DNA of 64,000 bases, from the NCBI RefSeq assembly GCF_023015885.1, contig NZ_JALKBE010000002.1, positions 248,001-312,000 of the forward strand. Direction: 5' to 3'. Positions 38,375 to 49,100 of the stretch are shown piece by piece. The DNA is from Aliiroseovarius sp. S1123. Its GTDB lineage: Bacteria > Pseudomonadota > Alphaproteobacteria > Rhodobacterales > Rhodobacteraceae. Numbering within the stretch: position 1 is the stretch's first letter; each line of letters starts with the position of its first letter. The position numbers and the translations under genes were made by a program. A model generated the notes under the pieces. The model was given only the letters and a program-made list of their open reading frames with translations, was not told where the DNA came from and made no database searches.

Positions 38375-39183
38375 GATTGCCCCTTCCGTACGTCCAAAAA
38401 CAGATCATGCTCAGACAGCAAGCGTTCAACCTCGGCCCGTTCCAATACGATCACGCCTTCTTCCAACACGATCCCGCCCAGACCAGCCGCCGCCACCGCG
38501 CGCACTGTATCCGGTCCAATCGTCGGAATATCCATCCGCCCGTCCTGACCAGGCTTTGGACGTTTCACAAAGACGCCACGTGCCCCTTGTTTCAGGTGCT
38601 CGGGTGTCTGCCCCGCAAATGTCAGCAACGCGTTAGTGCCCTGAATGCTTTCAATGCCCAGACATTGTCCGCCTGCGATCACCACGCCCTGCGCAATGTC
38701 TTCGCCCGCCAATACGTCCAGCAACTTCCAGCCGCGATCTGCGTCTTCACGGTCCTGCGCGTCAGGCGCGCGACCGGTGTGACTGGCCTCGATGGCCAGC
38801 GCAGCGGTCACATCTGTGGCCCCAACGACGGTGAAGCCCTGTTCCTCGAATACTTCGGCCACAAGACGCAAAAGCGCGTCGTCGCCCTTGCCCAGAACGG
38901 CCTTCACCCGGGGAAACAACCCCAAAGTCACCCGATCCATACGCAGAGGGTTCAGCTTGGGCCGGTCCACCTTGCCCGCAAATACGACACGCACGACCCC
39001 TGCCCCGCGCATCGCTTTGAACAAGGCCCCCAGCTTTTCATAGCTCGCGGCTGCGTGCTCGAACCCATCGGGCACAGACACGTCAACGCCTTTGATCGTC
39101 ACGAAAAGAGCATCCGGATTGGCCGCCGCGATCTGTTGCGGCAGCTCTCCGGTCCCGGCGATGATGGCGAGGCGATCCGACAT
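38371..39183 (-). CDS. lpxI: UDP-2,3-diacylglucosamine diphosphatase LpxI
   Basis: This 270-aa protein (DUF1009) hydrolyses UDP-2,3-diacylglucosamine to lipid X, the alphaproteobacterial replacement for LpxH (EC 3.6.1.54). It starts with MSDRLAIIAGTGELPQQIA. ATDVTAALAIEASHTGRAPD, GVVIAGGQCLGIESIQGTNAL and DIPTIGPDTVRAVAAAGLGG are family-typical. The frame is open upstream to 39501 antisense-like across lpxA; ATG 39183 lies 5 bp after lpxA and gives the usual length. It is translationally coupled to lpxB. Confidence 0.94.
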   Translation of the reverse strand: MSDRLAIIAGTGELPQQIAAANPDALFVTIKGVDVSVPDGFEHAAASYEKLGALFKAMRGAGVVRVVFAGKVDRPKLNPLRMDRVTLGLFPRVKAVLGKGDDALLRLVAEVFEEQGFTVVGATDVTAALAIEASHTGRAPDAQDREDADRGWKLLDVLAGEDIAQGVVIAGGQCLGIESIQGTNALLTFAGQTPEHLKQGARGVFVKRPKPGQDGRMDIPTIGPDTVRAVAAAGLGGIVLEEGVIVLERAEVERLLSEHDLFLDVRKGQS

Positions 39184-39188
39184 GGCGA

Positions 39189-39986
39189 TTATTTCGGCGT
39201 CAGGAAACCACGGTCGCTGTCGCCCGTGATGAACTCGACCATTTCGCGCACATAGGCGCTGTCGCTTTCCTCGCCCAAACGCGCCGCTCGTTCCTGAAAC
39301 GAGCCTTCGCCCTGTTTCAGCATAAGGAAGGCCGCGCGCAAGGCGGTGATGTCCGCGCGATCTACGCCACGGCGCTTTAGGCCCACAAGGTTCAGGCCGT
39401 CCAGCTCTCCGCGTGGGCCTTGGACCAGAGCATGCGGCAACACATCGGCGGTGACCATCGAAAGCGCGCCAATAATGGCTCCGCGCCCGATGCGCACCCA
39501 TTGGTGCAGTCCGGACAGACCGCCAACGATCACGTCATCCTCGATCACCACATGGCCTGCAACGGCCACGTTGTTCACCAAGATAACCTTGTTGCCGATC
39601 TGGGCATCATGCGCCACATGGCAGCCCGCCATGAACAACCCGTCATCGCCCACACGCGTGACATAACCGCCGCCAGCGGTGCCGGTGTTCATGGTGACAT
39701 GCTCGCGAATCCGGTTGCGCTTGCCGATGATCAGCTTGGTGTTTTCACCCGCAAATTTCAGATCCTGCGGGATTTCACCGATGACCGAGAACGGAAAAAC
39801 CACGGTATCGTCGCCAATCTCGGTTTCGCCCGTGACGACAACATGAGATTTCAGTTCAACACCTTTGCCCAGCTTGACCTGAGGCCCAACCGTGCAGAGA
39901 GGGCCAATCTGGCAATCCGCGCCAATGATAGCACCATCGTCAACAATGGCACTGGCATGGATCTTGGCCGAGGGATCAATCCCCAT
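39189..39986 (-). CDS. lpxA: Acyl-ACP-UDP-N-acetylglucosamine O-acyltransferase
   Basis: This 265-aa left-handed beta-helix trimer performs the first lipid A step (EC 2.3.1.129). Hexapeptides run from IHASAIVDDGAIIGADCQIG to IGRGAIIGALSMV; the catalytic His is in MAGCHVAHDAQIGN, with MNTGTAGGG and GLNLVGLKRRG for substrate binding. ATG 39986 follows AAAGGGC and lies 2 bp after the fabZ stop; the longer frame to 40040 is inside fabZ. The helical C-terminal part (about 190-260) is complete. Confidence 0.96.
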   Translation of the reverse strand: MGIDPSAKIHASAIVDDGAIIGADCQIGPLCTVGPQVKLGKGVELKSHVVVTGETEIGDDTVVFPFSVIGEIPQDLKFAGENTKLIIGKRNRIREHVTMNTGTAGGGYVTRVGDDGLFMAGCHVAHDAQIGNKVILVNNVAVAGHVVIEDDVIVGGLSGLHQWVRIGRGAIIGALSMVTADVLPHALVQGPRGELDGLNLVGLKRRGVDRADITALRAAFLMLKQGEGSFQERAARLGEESDSAYVREMVEFITGDSDRGFLTPK

Positions 39987-39988
39987 AT

Positions 39989-40453
39989 TCAGCCCTTTCC
40001 AGCAGTGACGTCGATCATCGCCATAAACGTGGCGGTACAAGCGATTTCGCCATCAACCTTGGCGACACCGTCAAACTTCCACACCTTTGCGCCTCCGCGC
40101 ACCGTGGTCACCTCCAGCTCAAGACGATCACCCGGAACCACTTTTCGGCGGAACTTGGCCGAGTCGATGCCCATGAAATAAACAACAGCTCCCGACCCAA
40201 CCAGATCGAGCGAGAGCGACACCATCACCGCCGAGGTCTGTGCCATCGCTTCGATGATCGTCACGCCCGGCATGATCGGAAGACCCGGGAAGTGGCCTTG
40301 AAAATGCGGCTCGTTCATCGTGACCATCTTGATGCCACGGGCAAATTCACCCGCACGGATGTCTTCGACCTTATCGACCAGAAGGAAGGGATAGCGGTGG
40401 GGGATACATTCCTGAATAAGCTGAATATCAGCTGTGCTGGGCACGTCGACCAT
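39989..40453 (-). CDS. fabZ: 3-Hydroxyacyl-ACP dehydratase FabZ
   Basis: This 154-aa hot-dog-fold enzyme dehydrates 3-hydroxyacyl-ACP in fatty-acid elongation (EC 4.2.1.59). Signature segments are [40 protein letters not shown] (catalytic His in GHFPG, Glu in IIEAMAQ; given in parts) and [19 protein letters not shown] 40453 is preceded by AAGGAAAAACAGAC; the frame extends to 40486. It supplies acyl-ACPs used by LpxA next to it. Confidence 0.96.
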   Translation of the reverse strand: MVDVPSTADIQLIQECIPHRYPFLLVDKVEDIRAGEFARGIKMVTMNEPHFQGHFPGLPIMPGVTIIEAMAQTSAVMVSLSLDLVGSGAVVYFMGIDSAKFRRKVVPGDRLELEVTTVRGGAKVWKFDGVAKVDGEIACTATFMAMIDVTAGKG

Positions 40454-40540
40454 GTCTGTTTTTCCTTCTGTCCCGGCGCTTTTCACGCCTATTGTCTGAC
40501 GTCACTGATTAACAGCCCTGCCAGAGCGAAACAATCCGAT

Positions 40541-41194
40541 TCAATTGTTTCCGTCATCGTCGGGTGTGGCACTGTCCGTCGTTTCACCGGGTGCGGCATC
40601 CACGGGCTGAGCTTCCGGGTCGGTCGGATTGGTGATGCCGTCCCCAAGTTCTAGGTCAATCCGGCGAATGGCCAAATCCGTGATGTCGATGTTCTGTGTC
40701 GCCAGCAAAATTGCGCGGCGATCCAGGATCACCACGGCCCCAAGCTCGCGCACAATTTGACCCAAAATCGGTCCGATACGCTCGAAAAACGCGGACTGCT
40801 CGCGCTCCAGAACACGCACGAACTCTTGTTCGCGCTGTTGACCTTCAGCACGCAGCTCGTTGACTTTCTGGTCAAAAGCGTCGGCCAGAACACGAAACGA
40901 AGCGGGATCCAACGAGTCTCGCTGCTCGGTCAGCAGCTTCTCTTCTTCGGCCAGAGCTATTTCTGCTTCGCGGGTCTCTTGCGCCAAGCGTGCGCGTTCG
41001 ACCTCGACCGTTGCAAGGACACGCTGGCCATATGCGGTGTCAGAAAACAGCCGTTGGCGGTCAATCGTGACAATCTGTGACACCGATTGCACAGCTTGCT
41101 GTGCTGTCGCAGCCTTGGGCATAGACACGCCAAACATCACCGCTGAGAGTGCCGCAATGCAGGCCACATGTCGAAAAAAAGTGCCCCGGTTCAC
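40541..41194 (-). CDS. OmpH/Skp family periplasmic chaperone
   Basis: This protein of about 217 aa has a Sec signal peptide (core IAALSAVMFGV, cleavage near ATA-QQ) and a long charged helical segment (about 60-145; VEVERARLAQETREAEIALA and similar), typical of Skp, which holds unfolded outer-membrane proteins for BamA. The acidic, Thr/Pro-rich C-terminal tail is longer than in enterobacteria. GTG 41194, 17 bp after the bamA stop, puts the signal peptide at the N-terminus. ATG 41257, inside the bamA end, is an alternative and would add 21 residues. Confidence 0.88.
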   Translation of the reverse strand: MNRGTFFRHVACIAALSAVMFGVSMPKAATAQQAVQSVSQIVTIDRQRLFSDTAYGQRVLATVEVERARLAQETREAEIALAEEEKLLTEQRDSLDPASFRVLADAFDQKVNELRAEGQQREQEFVRVLEREQSAFFERIGPILGQIVRELGAVVILDRRAILLATQNIDITDLAIRRIDLELGDGITNPTDPEAQPVDAAPGETTDSATPDDDGNN

Positions 41195-41210
41195 CCGAGG
41201 CACTTCTTGA

Positions 41211-43565
41211 TCAGAACTGAGCCGAGATTGTGAGCTCGAAGTTGTTTTCTTCGTCATAGCTTTCCTTGGCCAGAACCTTGGAGTAGTTGAAGCGCAGAGG
41301 ACCGATCGGGGTATCCCAGAAAATCGATGCGCCGATGGACGACCGCAAATGCGCACTGTCATCAATGGTCCCGCCAAGCGTATCATCCAGCCCCCACAAA
41401 GAACCCGCATCTACAAACAGACCGCCTGTGATGCCGTATTCTTCCGGAAGCCCCAGCGGAAACTGTGCTTCAAGACGGGCAACGGCAAACATGTTGCCAC
41501 CCAGAGTATCCTCGTTCGTCGCCGTCAGGTCGCGGGGACCAAGACCGTTGGTCGCGAAACCACGCAGCTTGGACGGGCCCAAGCGGAAGCGGTCGGTCAC
41601 GCGTGAATTTGCGCCGTTCAGACTGGTCAGGAAGCCGCCCTCGACGGTCGCCGACAGTGTCACCTGATCGCTCCAAACCCGCGTAAGAGCCTGCGCCAGT
41701 GCAGTTGCACGCGCATACTGGTAATCCGCACCGATGCCACCAATGTCGCCATCCACTTGGAACAGATATCCGCGTTTGGGGTCCAACCCGGTCCGACGCG
41801 TGTCATAGCTATACGAGAAGCCAAGACCGCCACCGATCTGACGACCGCGTGCTTCATCCGCTTTCAGCAGGTCCGAACTGTCAGCGCTGACATCGGTGAT
41901 CTCGGTTCCGTCAGCGTAGACCCGCAGACCGAGACGCGAATACTCGTTGATCGGGAACGCGATCGACGGACGGAACGCCAGCGAACGCGTGCTATAGAAG
42001 GACGAGGCCTGATCCGTGGACTGATAGTACGTCTCGATTGCAAACTCTAGATCGCGGCCCAAGAAAGCAGGCTCGGCGAATTTGAACGAGAAATCCGCAC
42101 TGTCATCGGTGTTCTGGAAGCTGGCCGAAATAAACTGACCACGTCCCAGGAAATTCCGTTCGCTGAACGCAATGTTCAGACCGAACCCTTTCTCAAGACT
42201 GTATACACCACCCAGGCTCAACGAACCGGTCGGCGCTTCCTCGACATCCACGTCAATCACCACCTGATCCGGTGCCGAGCCCTGACGAGGCTCGACCTTC
42301 GTATCCGCGAAGAAGCCAAGAGCGCGCACACGTTCAGAGGCTTCGCGGATTTCGCGCGGGTTGAAGGGGTCGCCCTCAACCACACGGAATTGATCGCGAA
42401 TGACGCGGTCCAGCGTGGTCGCGTTGCCTTCGATATCGATGCGCTCGACAATGATCCGCGGCCCGCGGGTCAGAACCAGCTCGATGTCCAAAATCTGATT
42501 GCGCTCGTCACGGGTGACACGCGGGTCGACGCGAATGAAATCCAGGCCTTTTTGAATGGCCAAACGCTCCAACCGGGCAATTGCATTGTCAAGTTGCGCA
42601 GGGCTAAACACGTTGCCAGACTTGATGCTTTGCGCCGCATGGAAGTCTTCTGCGTCAACACCGTCCACTTCGGATACTGTCGTGATCTCGCCGAAACGGA
42701 ACTGCAGACCTTCTTGAACCTGGAATGTGATAAAGAACGCGTCGCGTTCGCGCGAGAACTCGCTGGTGACACCGGTGGTTTTGAAGTCAACATACCCGCG
42801 CGATAGATAGAAATCCTTCAGGACCTGTTTATCAAACTCGATCCGTTCGGGAACATAGGAATCGCGTTGGATCAACGCGCGCAGAATGCCGGCCTGCTTG
42901 GTTTCCAGAACCCGACGCAGTCGCGCATCCGAGAACTTGCGGTTGCCGACAAAGGACAGACGTTCGATTTCGGTGTTCTTGCCTTCAACCACCTCGAACA
43001 CCAGATCCACGCGGTTGTTGGCGCGCCGGATGATCTTGGGCGTGACTTGTGCGGCCAAGCGGCCTTGCGCCTGATATACTTCGACGATGGTCTGCACGTC
43101 CTGCTCGGCCGTTGCCGGGCTGAACACCTGGCGCGGCTTCGATTTCAGCAGATCTTCGAAGATCTCATCCTTGACCTTGCGGTTTCCTTCCACGGACACG
43201 ACGTTGATGGTCGGATACTCGCGAACTTGCACGACCAGAACATTGCCGCGGGGGATGACTTTGACGTCTTCGAAAAGACCGGACGCAACAAGGCGCTGAT
43301 AACCGTCATTCAGCTGGGCTGCGCTGACCGTCTCACCCTGGGCGATTCCCAAATAGGATAGGATGGTTGCAGCCTCGATCCGCTGCGTGCCTTCGATCTC
43401 GACCTTAGAAAACGAATAGGTCTGTGCCTGAGCTGGCATCGGGACGGTGGCAGCCCCCCCTGAAATTGCAAGGAAAATAGCCAATCCACTGCTGCTGGCC
43501 AGTCCTTTTAGCGCTTTGAATGCGGTTGTCCCGGCTGCGCTGCCAGACCCCTCAAAAAATGCCAT
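41211..43565 (-). CDS. bamA: Outer membrane protein assembly factor BamA
   Basis: This 784-aa outer-membrane protein has a signal peptide (cleavage near AQAQ at about 49), five POTRA repeats (about 50-420; for example VEIEGTQRIEAATILSYLGI and ERIDIEGNATTLDRVIRDQF) and a C-terminal beta-barrel (about 430-784) ending in ELTISAQF with terminal Phe. The conserved barrel loop-6 motif region appears in GPSKLRGFATNGLGPRD. It heads the minus-strand cluster with skp and the lpx genes. In relatives it normally follows rseP. Confidence 0.96.
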   Translation of the reverse strand: MAFFEGSGSAAGTTAFKALKGLASSSGLAIFLAISGGAATVPMPAQAQTYSFSKVEIEGTQRIEAATILSYLGIAQGETVSAAQLNDGYQRLVASGLFEDVKVIPRGNVLVVQVREYPTINVVSVEGNRKVKDEIFEDLLKSKPRQVFSPATAEQDVQTIVEVYQAQGRLAAQVTPKIIRRANNRVDLVFEVVEGKNTEIERLSFVGNRKFSDARLRRVLETKQAGILRALIQRDSYVPERIEFDKQVLKDFYLSRGYVDFKTTGVTSEFSRERDAFFITFQVQEGLQFRFGEITTVSEVDGVDAEDFHAAQSIKSGNVFSPAQLDNAIARLERLAIQKGLDFIRVDPRVTRDERNQILDIELVLTRGPRIIVERIDIEGNATTLDRVIRDQFRVVEGDPFNPREIREASERVRALGFFADTKVEPRQGSAPDQVVIDVDVEEAPTGSLSLGGVYSLEKGFGLNIAFSERNFLGRGQFISASFQNTDDSADFSFKFAEPAFLGRDLEFAIETYYQSTDQASSFYSTRSLAFRPSIAFPINEYSRLGLRVYADGTEITDVSADSSDLLKADEARGRQIGGGLGFSYSYDTRRTGLDPKRGYLFQVDGDIGGIGADYQYARATALAQALTRVWSDQVTLSATVEGGFLTSLNGANSRVTDRFRLGPSKLRGFATNGLGPRDLTATNEDTLGGNMFAVARLEAQFPLGLPEEYGITGGLFVDAGSLWGLDDTLGGTIDDSAHLRSSIGASIFWDTPIGPLRFNYSKVLAKESYDEENNFELTISAQF

Positions 43566-43696
43566 GTTTCAATCTTTCTTTAGACATCCCAGTGTCCACG
43601 TGGATAAGGGGTCAGTACCGCCTTGTCAAAGCGCGAAACACGGTGTTCGCAAGGTGTTGCACATCTGGCCGCCTTGGGGCGCAAATCCTGCTCTGA

Positions 43697-46600
43697 TCAG
43701 GCTTTCTTTTCTTGCGCCCTGGCTTCTTTCACCTTCACCGCCAAATCCTGCGCAATGGCAAAGGCCCCACGGATTTTGTCCGAGGTTTTGCGCCAGTCCC
43801 GACGCACCACGATCTTGTTGTCGCGTACCTTCGCCAGACCGTTCTGCGCTTGAATGAATTCAACCAATCCGACAGGAGAGGCGAACTTGTCGTTATGGAA
43901 CTGGATCGTGGCCCCTTTCGGTCCGCCATCCAGCTTCGCAATGCCTGCGCGCTTACACATGCCCTTGATGCGCACGATCAGCATCAGGGTGTTCACCTCT
44001 TTCGGCAGCGGGCCGAAACGGTCGATCAGTTCGGCCGCAAATCCTTCCAGCTCTACCTTCTTAGACAAAGACGACAGGCGGCGATAAAGGCCAAGACGCA
44101 CATCAAGATCTGGTACGTAACTATCTGGGATCAATACCGGAACACCCAGGTTGATCTGCGGCGCCCAACCGGTATCAGCCTCGGACAAGCCTTCCAATTG
44201 ACCAGACTTGATCTTGGCAATCGCCTCTTCCAGCATCTGCTGGTAAAGCTCATAGCCCACTTCGCGCATCTGGCCGGATTGTTCTTCGCCCACCAGATTG
44301 CCCGCGCCGCGAATGTCCAAATCCTGGCTGGCCAGCGTGAACCCAGCCCCAAGCGTATCCAGAGACCCCAGCACCCGCAGCCGTTTCTGCGCGGTCTGCG
44401 TCAAAGGCACACGGGGTTTCGTGGTCAGATAGGCATAGGCACGGGTTTTCGAGCGGCCCACCCTACCCCGGATCTGGTAAAGCTGCGCCAGACCGAACAT
44501 GTCCGCGCGGTGCACGATCATCGTATTGGCAGTCGGAATGTCGATCCCGCTCTCGACAATGGTGGTCGCCAGAAGCACGTCATACTTGCCGTCATAGAAG
44601 GCGTTCATGCGGTCGTCCAACTCGCCCGCCGCCATCTGTCCGTGGGCGACAACAAAGCTGACCTCCGGCACGTGGTCTTTCAGGAACGCCTCGATGTCCG
44701 GGATGTCCTTGACGCGCGGCACAACATAGAAGCTCTGCCCGCCGCGATAATGTTCGCGCAACAGCGCCTCGCGGATCGTGACGCCGTCGAATTCCGAGAC
44801 ATAGGTGCGGATCGACAGGCGATCGACAGGCGGCGTGCCGATGATCGACAAGTCCCGAACGCCAGACAGCGACATCTGCAGCGTGCGCGGGATCGGCGTG
44901 GCCGAGAGCGTCAGGACGTGCACGTCGGAACGCAACTCCTTCAGGCGTTCCTTATGGTTCACACCAAAACGCTGTTCTTCGTCGACGATCAGCAGACCGA
45001 GGTTTTCGAACCGCACATCCTTTGCCAGCAGCGCATGGGTGCCGACGACAATGTCCATGGTGCCGCGCGACATGCCCTCGCGGGTGCGTTTCGCTTCGGC
45101 CTGCCCCACGAACCGTGACAGCTGTCCGACATTGATCGGGAAGCCCCGGAACCGTTCTGAGAAGCTTTTGAAATGCTGGCGCGCAAGCAAAGTCGTGGGC
45201 GCGATCACGGCGACTTGCTGGCCGGACATGGCTGCCACAAAGGCCGCGCGCATAGCGACTTCGGTTTTACCAAAGCCCACATCCCCGCAGATCAAGCGAT
45301 CCATCGGTCGACCCGAGGCCAGATCCTCGATCACGTCCTCAATCGCAGATAGCTGATCGTCTGTTTCCTGATAGGGGAAGCGCGCCGAGAACTCTTCCCA
45401 CGCGTGATGCGGGGCTTCTAGCAAAGGCGCCTTGCGCAGCTCGCGTTCAGCAGCCAGCCGGATCAGCTTGTCCGCGATCTCGCGGATGCGCTCTTTCAGC
45501 TTGGCTTTCTTGGCCTGCCACGCGCCGCCGCCGAGTTTATCCAGAAGGCCCGTATCTTGGCCGAACTTGGACAGTAGCTCGATGTTTTCAACCGGCACAA
45601 ACAGGCGATCCCCGCCGGCATACTCCAGCGCCAGACATTCATGGGGGGCGCCCATCGCCGTGACGGTTTCCAGCCCATTATATTTGCCGACCCCGTGGTC
45701 CACGTGCACAATCAGGTCACCAGGCGACAGGCTTTGCGCTTCGGTCAGGAAGTTTTCGGCACGGCGTTTGCGCTTGGGCGCGCGGATCAGGCGGTCGCCC
45801 AGAACGTCCTGCTCCGAGATCACCGTTAGCCCCGGCCCCTCGAAGCCGTGCTCCAACGCCCAGACCGCCAGATAAATCCCGCCAGCTTTGTCCGGTACAT
45901 CGCGAAAATTAGTGATCATCTGACTTGTGATCACACCCTCATCAGCCAGCAGACCTTGAAGCCGCTCCCGTGCACCTTCGGAATAGGATGCCACGACGAC
46001 AGATGCCTCATGCTTTGCTTCAATATGATCCGCGAGAGACTTGAAAAGGTTGACATTCTCTTGCTGTCGTTCAGGCGAGAAGTTGCGCCCAATCCGGCCG
46101 CCGCCATCCACAACGCCCGCGCCCGTAGGCTGCGGCAATGCCGTCAATTGCACAACGCGACGTCCATCCAACGCCGTGGCCCAGGCGGGATCATCCAGAT
46201 ACAGAAGCTCCGGCGGACAAGGCTTATAGACACTGTCCATCCGGTTCTTCGCATTCATCGCGATCTTGCGGGTCTCGTATTGATCGGTGATCGACTCCCA
46301 CCGGGCAAGGCGTGCGGGGTCCAACCCGTCATCCAGCATAACGGACGCGTCGGGCAGATAATCAAACACGGTTTCCAGCTCTTCATGGAAAAACGGCAAC
46401 CAGTGCTCGATCCCCTGATGCTTGCGTCCTGCCGACACGGCCTCGTACAGCGGATCATCCGACCCGGCCGCGCCGAATTCGATTCTGTAGTTCTGACGGA
46501 ATCGCGTGATTGCGGTGTCATCCAGAATAACTTCCGAGACCGGGGCAAGTTCGACCCCTTTCAGGCTTTCCGTCGTGCGTTGGGTCGCGGGATCAAAGCG

Positions 46601-47152
46601 GCGCACACCGTCAAGAACGTCTCCGAACAGATCCAGACGCACAGGGCCGCTTTCCCCCGGCGGGAAAATGTCGATTATGCCCCCGCGCACAGCGAAATCC
46701 CCCGGTTCCATCACAGTTGGGGACTGAGAAAAGCCCATACGCACCAGAAATCCGCGCAGCGCATCCACGTCCAGCAACTGATCGACGTTGGCGACAAAGC
46801 TGGCCTCGGCCAATGTCGCGCGGGCAGGCAAGCGCTGGGTGACAGCGTTCAGCGTGGTCAGAAGGACAAACCGGCCCTTGATCTGGCCCGTCGCCAACCC
46901 CGCCAGTGTCGCCATCCGGGCGGCAGACACGTCAGCATTGGGGGACACCCGATCAAACGGCAAGCAATCCCATCCGGGAAAGGTGACGCAAACAACATCC
47001 GGCGCAAAAAAACGAAGTGCCGCCTGCATCGCCGCAAGTCGCTTTTCATCCCGCGCCACGTGGACAACCGGCCCGCCAGACCTGTCGAGCTCCTTTATTA
47101 CAAGGGTCGCGTCAAAGCCCTCGGGGGCGCCAGAAAGAATAAGCTTGTCCAT
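43697..47152 (-). CDS. mfd: Transcription-repair coupling factor
   Basis: This 1151-aa ATP-dependent translocase removes RNA polymerase stalled at lesions and recruits UvrA. The N-terminal UvrB-like region (about 1-330) is followed by the RNAP-interaction (CarD-like) domain around LIVHVDHGVGKYNGLETV. The helicase core has Walker A CGDVGFGKTEVAMRAAF, DEEQ-box LLIVDEEQRFGV, SATPIPRTL and QIRGRVGRSKTRAYAY. The C-terminal TRCF domain includes LGVPVLIPDSYVPDLDVRL. All parts are intact. It lies 132 bp upstream of bamA on the same strand. Confidence 0.97.
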   Translation of the reverse strand: MDKLILSGAPEGFDATLVIKELDRSGGPVVHVARDEKRLAAMQAALRFFAPDVVCVTFPGWDCLPFDRVSPNADVSAARMATLAGLATGQIKGRFVLLTTLNAVTQRLPARATLAEASFVANVDQLLDVDALRGFLVRMGFSQSPTVMEPGDFAVRGGIIDIFPPGESGPVRLDLFGDVLDGVRRFDPATQRTTESLKGVELAPVSEVILDDTAITRFRQNYRIEFGAAGSDDPLYEAVSAGRKHQGIEHWLPFFHEELETVFDYLPDASVMLDDGLDPARLARWESITDQYETRKIAMNAKNRMDSVYKPCPPELLYLDDPAWATALDGRRVVQLTALPQPTGAGVVDGGGRIGRNFSPERQQENVNLFKSLADHIEAKHEASVVVASYSEGARERLQGLLADEGVITSQMITNFRDVPDKAGGIYLAVWALEHGFEGPGLTVISEQDVLGDRLIRAPKRKRRAENFLTEAQSLSPGDLIVHVDHGVGKYNGLETVTAMGAPHECLALEYAGGDRLFVPVENIELLSKFGQDTGLLDKLGGGAWQAKKAKLKERIREIADKLIRLAAERELRKAPLLEAPHHAWEEFSARFPYQETDDQLSAIEDVIEDLASGRPMDRLICGDVGFGKTEVAMRAAFVAAMSGQQVAVIAPTTLLARQHFKSFSERFRGFPINVGQLSRFVGQAEAKRTREGMSRGTMDIVVGTHALLAKDVRFENLGLLIVDEEQRFGVNHKERLKELRSDVHVLTLSATPIPRTLQMSLSGVRDLSIIGTPPVDRLSIRTYVSEFDGVTIREALLREHYRGGQSFYVVPRVKDIPDIEAFLKDHVPEVSFVVAHGQMAAGELDDRMNAFYDGKYDVLLATTIVESGIDIPTANTMIVHRADMFGLAQLYQIRGRVGRSKTRAYAYLTTKPRVPLTQTAQKRLRVLGSLDTLGAGFTLASQDLDIRGAGNLVGEEQSGQMREVGYELYQQMLEEAIAKIKSGQLEGLSEADTGWAPQINLGVPVLIPDSYVPDLDVRLGLYRRLSSLSKKVELEGFAAELIDRFGPLPKEVNTLMLIVRIKGMCKRAGIAKLDGGPKGATIQFHNDKFASPVGLVEFIQAQNGLAKVRDNKIVVRRDWRKTSDKIRGAFAIAQDLAVKVKEARAQEKKA

Positions 47153-47205
47153 GCGGCGGATGTATCCGTGCAGCTAGGGCCACGCAAGAGCCGGGTCGGT
47201 CGGGA

Positions 47206-47730
47206 TTACCTTAATACGCCATTGGCAAGGTTGTGATTCATGCCCCAAAGAGCGGTGATCAGGATGGCCACCATCCCGATCAGTTGCACCAGCAAGCGAT
47301 GCCGCAGCAAATACCGGCGCAAGGCTTCGCCTTCAAGCGCTTGGCTTTGGATTGTTATGGCCGTTCGCGCGGACATTAGCCCGACGAACACCATGGGAAA
47401 CATTAACAGGAATACAGCTTGGGCAAACTCCACGCCGTACCAGAACCCCAGAATAACCAGAGATGACAAGATGGCCGAGGCAACCGCGATCAAGGACATC
47501 CCCGATTGCTCGGACAGCGATGTGATGCGGTTGCAGTTCACACGCACGATGGTCTCAAGGTCCTCTTGCGCCTCGCCTTCGATGCGGCCCGCGCGTTGGA
47601 TCATGTCATAGGGCACGCCCATCACCCAATAGCTGGCCATAGACCACGCCACCGCAAGGCCAATCCAGTACCACAGGTTGGAAAAGGACCGCATATCAAT
47701 GATTTCGAAAAGGGTGGCGTAAAGATCCAA
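47206..47730 (-). CDS. Integral membrane protein of unknown function (174 aa)
   Basis: Three to four hydrophobic segments: about residues 17-35, 78-100, 103-121 and 151-168, with a charged region between the first and second. TTG 47730 is the likely start because AGAGGA lies six bases upstream; the frame continues to 47766 (ATG) without a good Shine-Dalgarno. I do not recognise a domain. Homologues in Rhodobacteraceae may carry the label component of SufBCD complex, from memory, but nothing in this sequence supports that. It is divergent from hemB and follows mfd by 53 bp. Confidence 0.7.
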   Translation of the reverse strand: MDLYATLFEIIDMRSFSNLWYWIGLAVAWSMASYWVMGVPYDMIQRAGRIEGEAQEDLETIVRVNCNRITSLSEQSGMSLIAVASAILSSLVILGFWYGVEFAQAVFLLMFPMVFVGLMSARTAITIQSQALEGEALRRYLLRHRLLVQLIGMVAILITALWGMNHNLANGVLR

Positions 47731-47857
47731 ACTTGGTCCTCTGTTGGCGGTCTGGTTGCGCTTCACCCTAGCGTCGGGGTGGATCGTGTGCCAGCGGGAA
47801 CAGCTTTCGAAACGGAAAATTGCGGACTTGTGAACTTGTCGGACCCGTGGCAGGTAG

Positions 47858-48928
<1,071 letters not shown>

Positions 48929-49100
48929 CCCTGCGGTCTGCACCGGCGATTTTCCGCAGCACGCCTTACTTCTAGGTGACAGCCCGCGCGTGATCCGCTA
49001 TATTTTGTGCCAAAGCGGACACAGATCCGCGTTCGAGCAACCCGGTCGATCACATGCCTTGGCGGTATGGCGACCCAGCATGAGGCATAAAGGCAAAAAC

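Noticed and set aside
43712-47236. Long open frames (468 and 462 codons) on the plus strand opposite mfd
   Set aside because: They lie wholly antisense to an intact, recognisable mfd and reflect its third-position GC bias. No domain or Shine-Dalgarno supports them.
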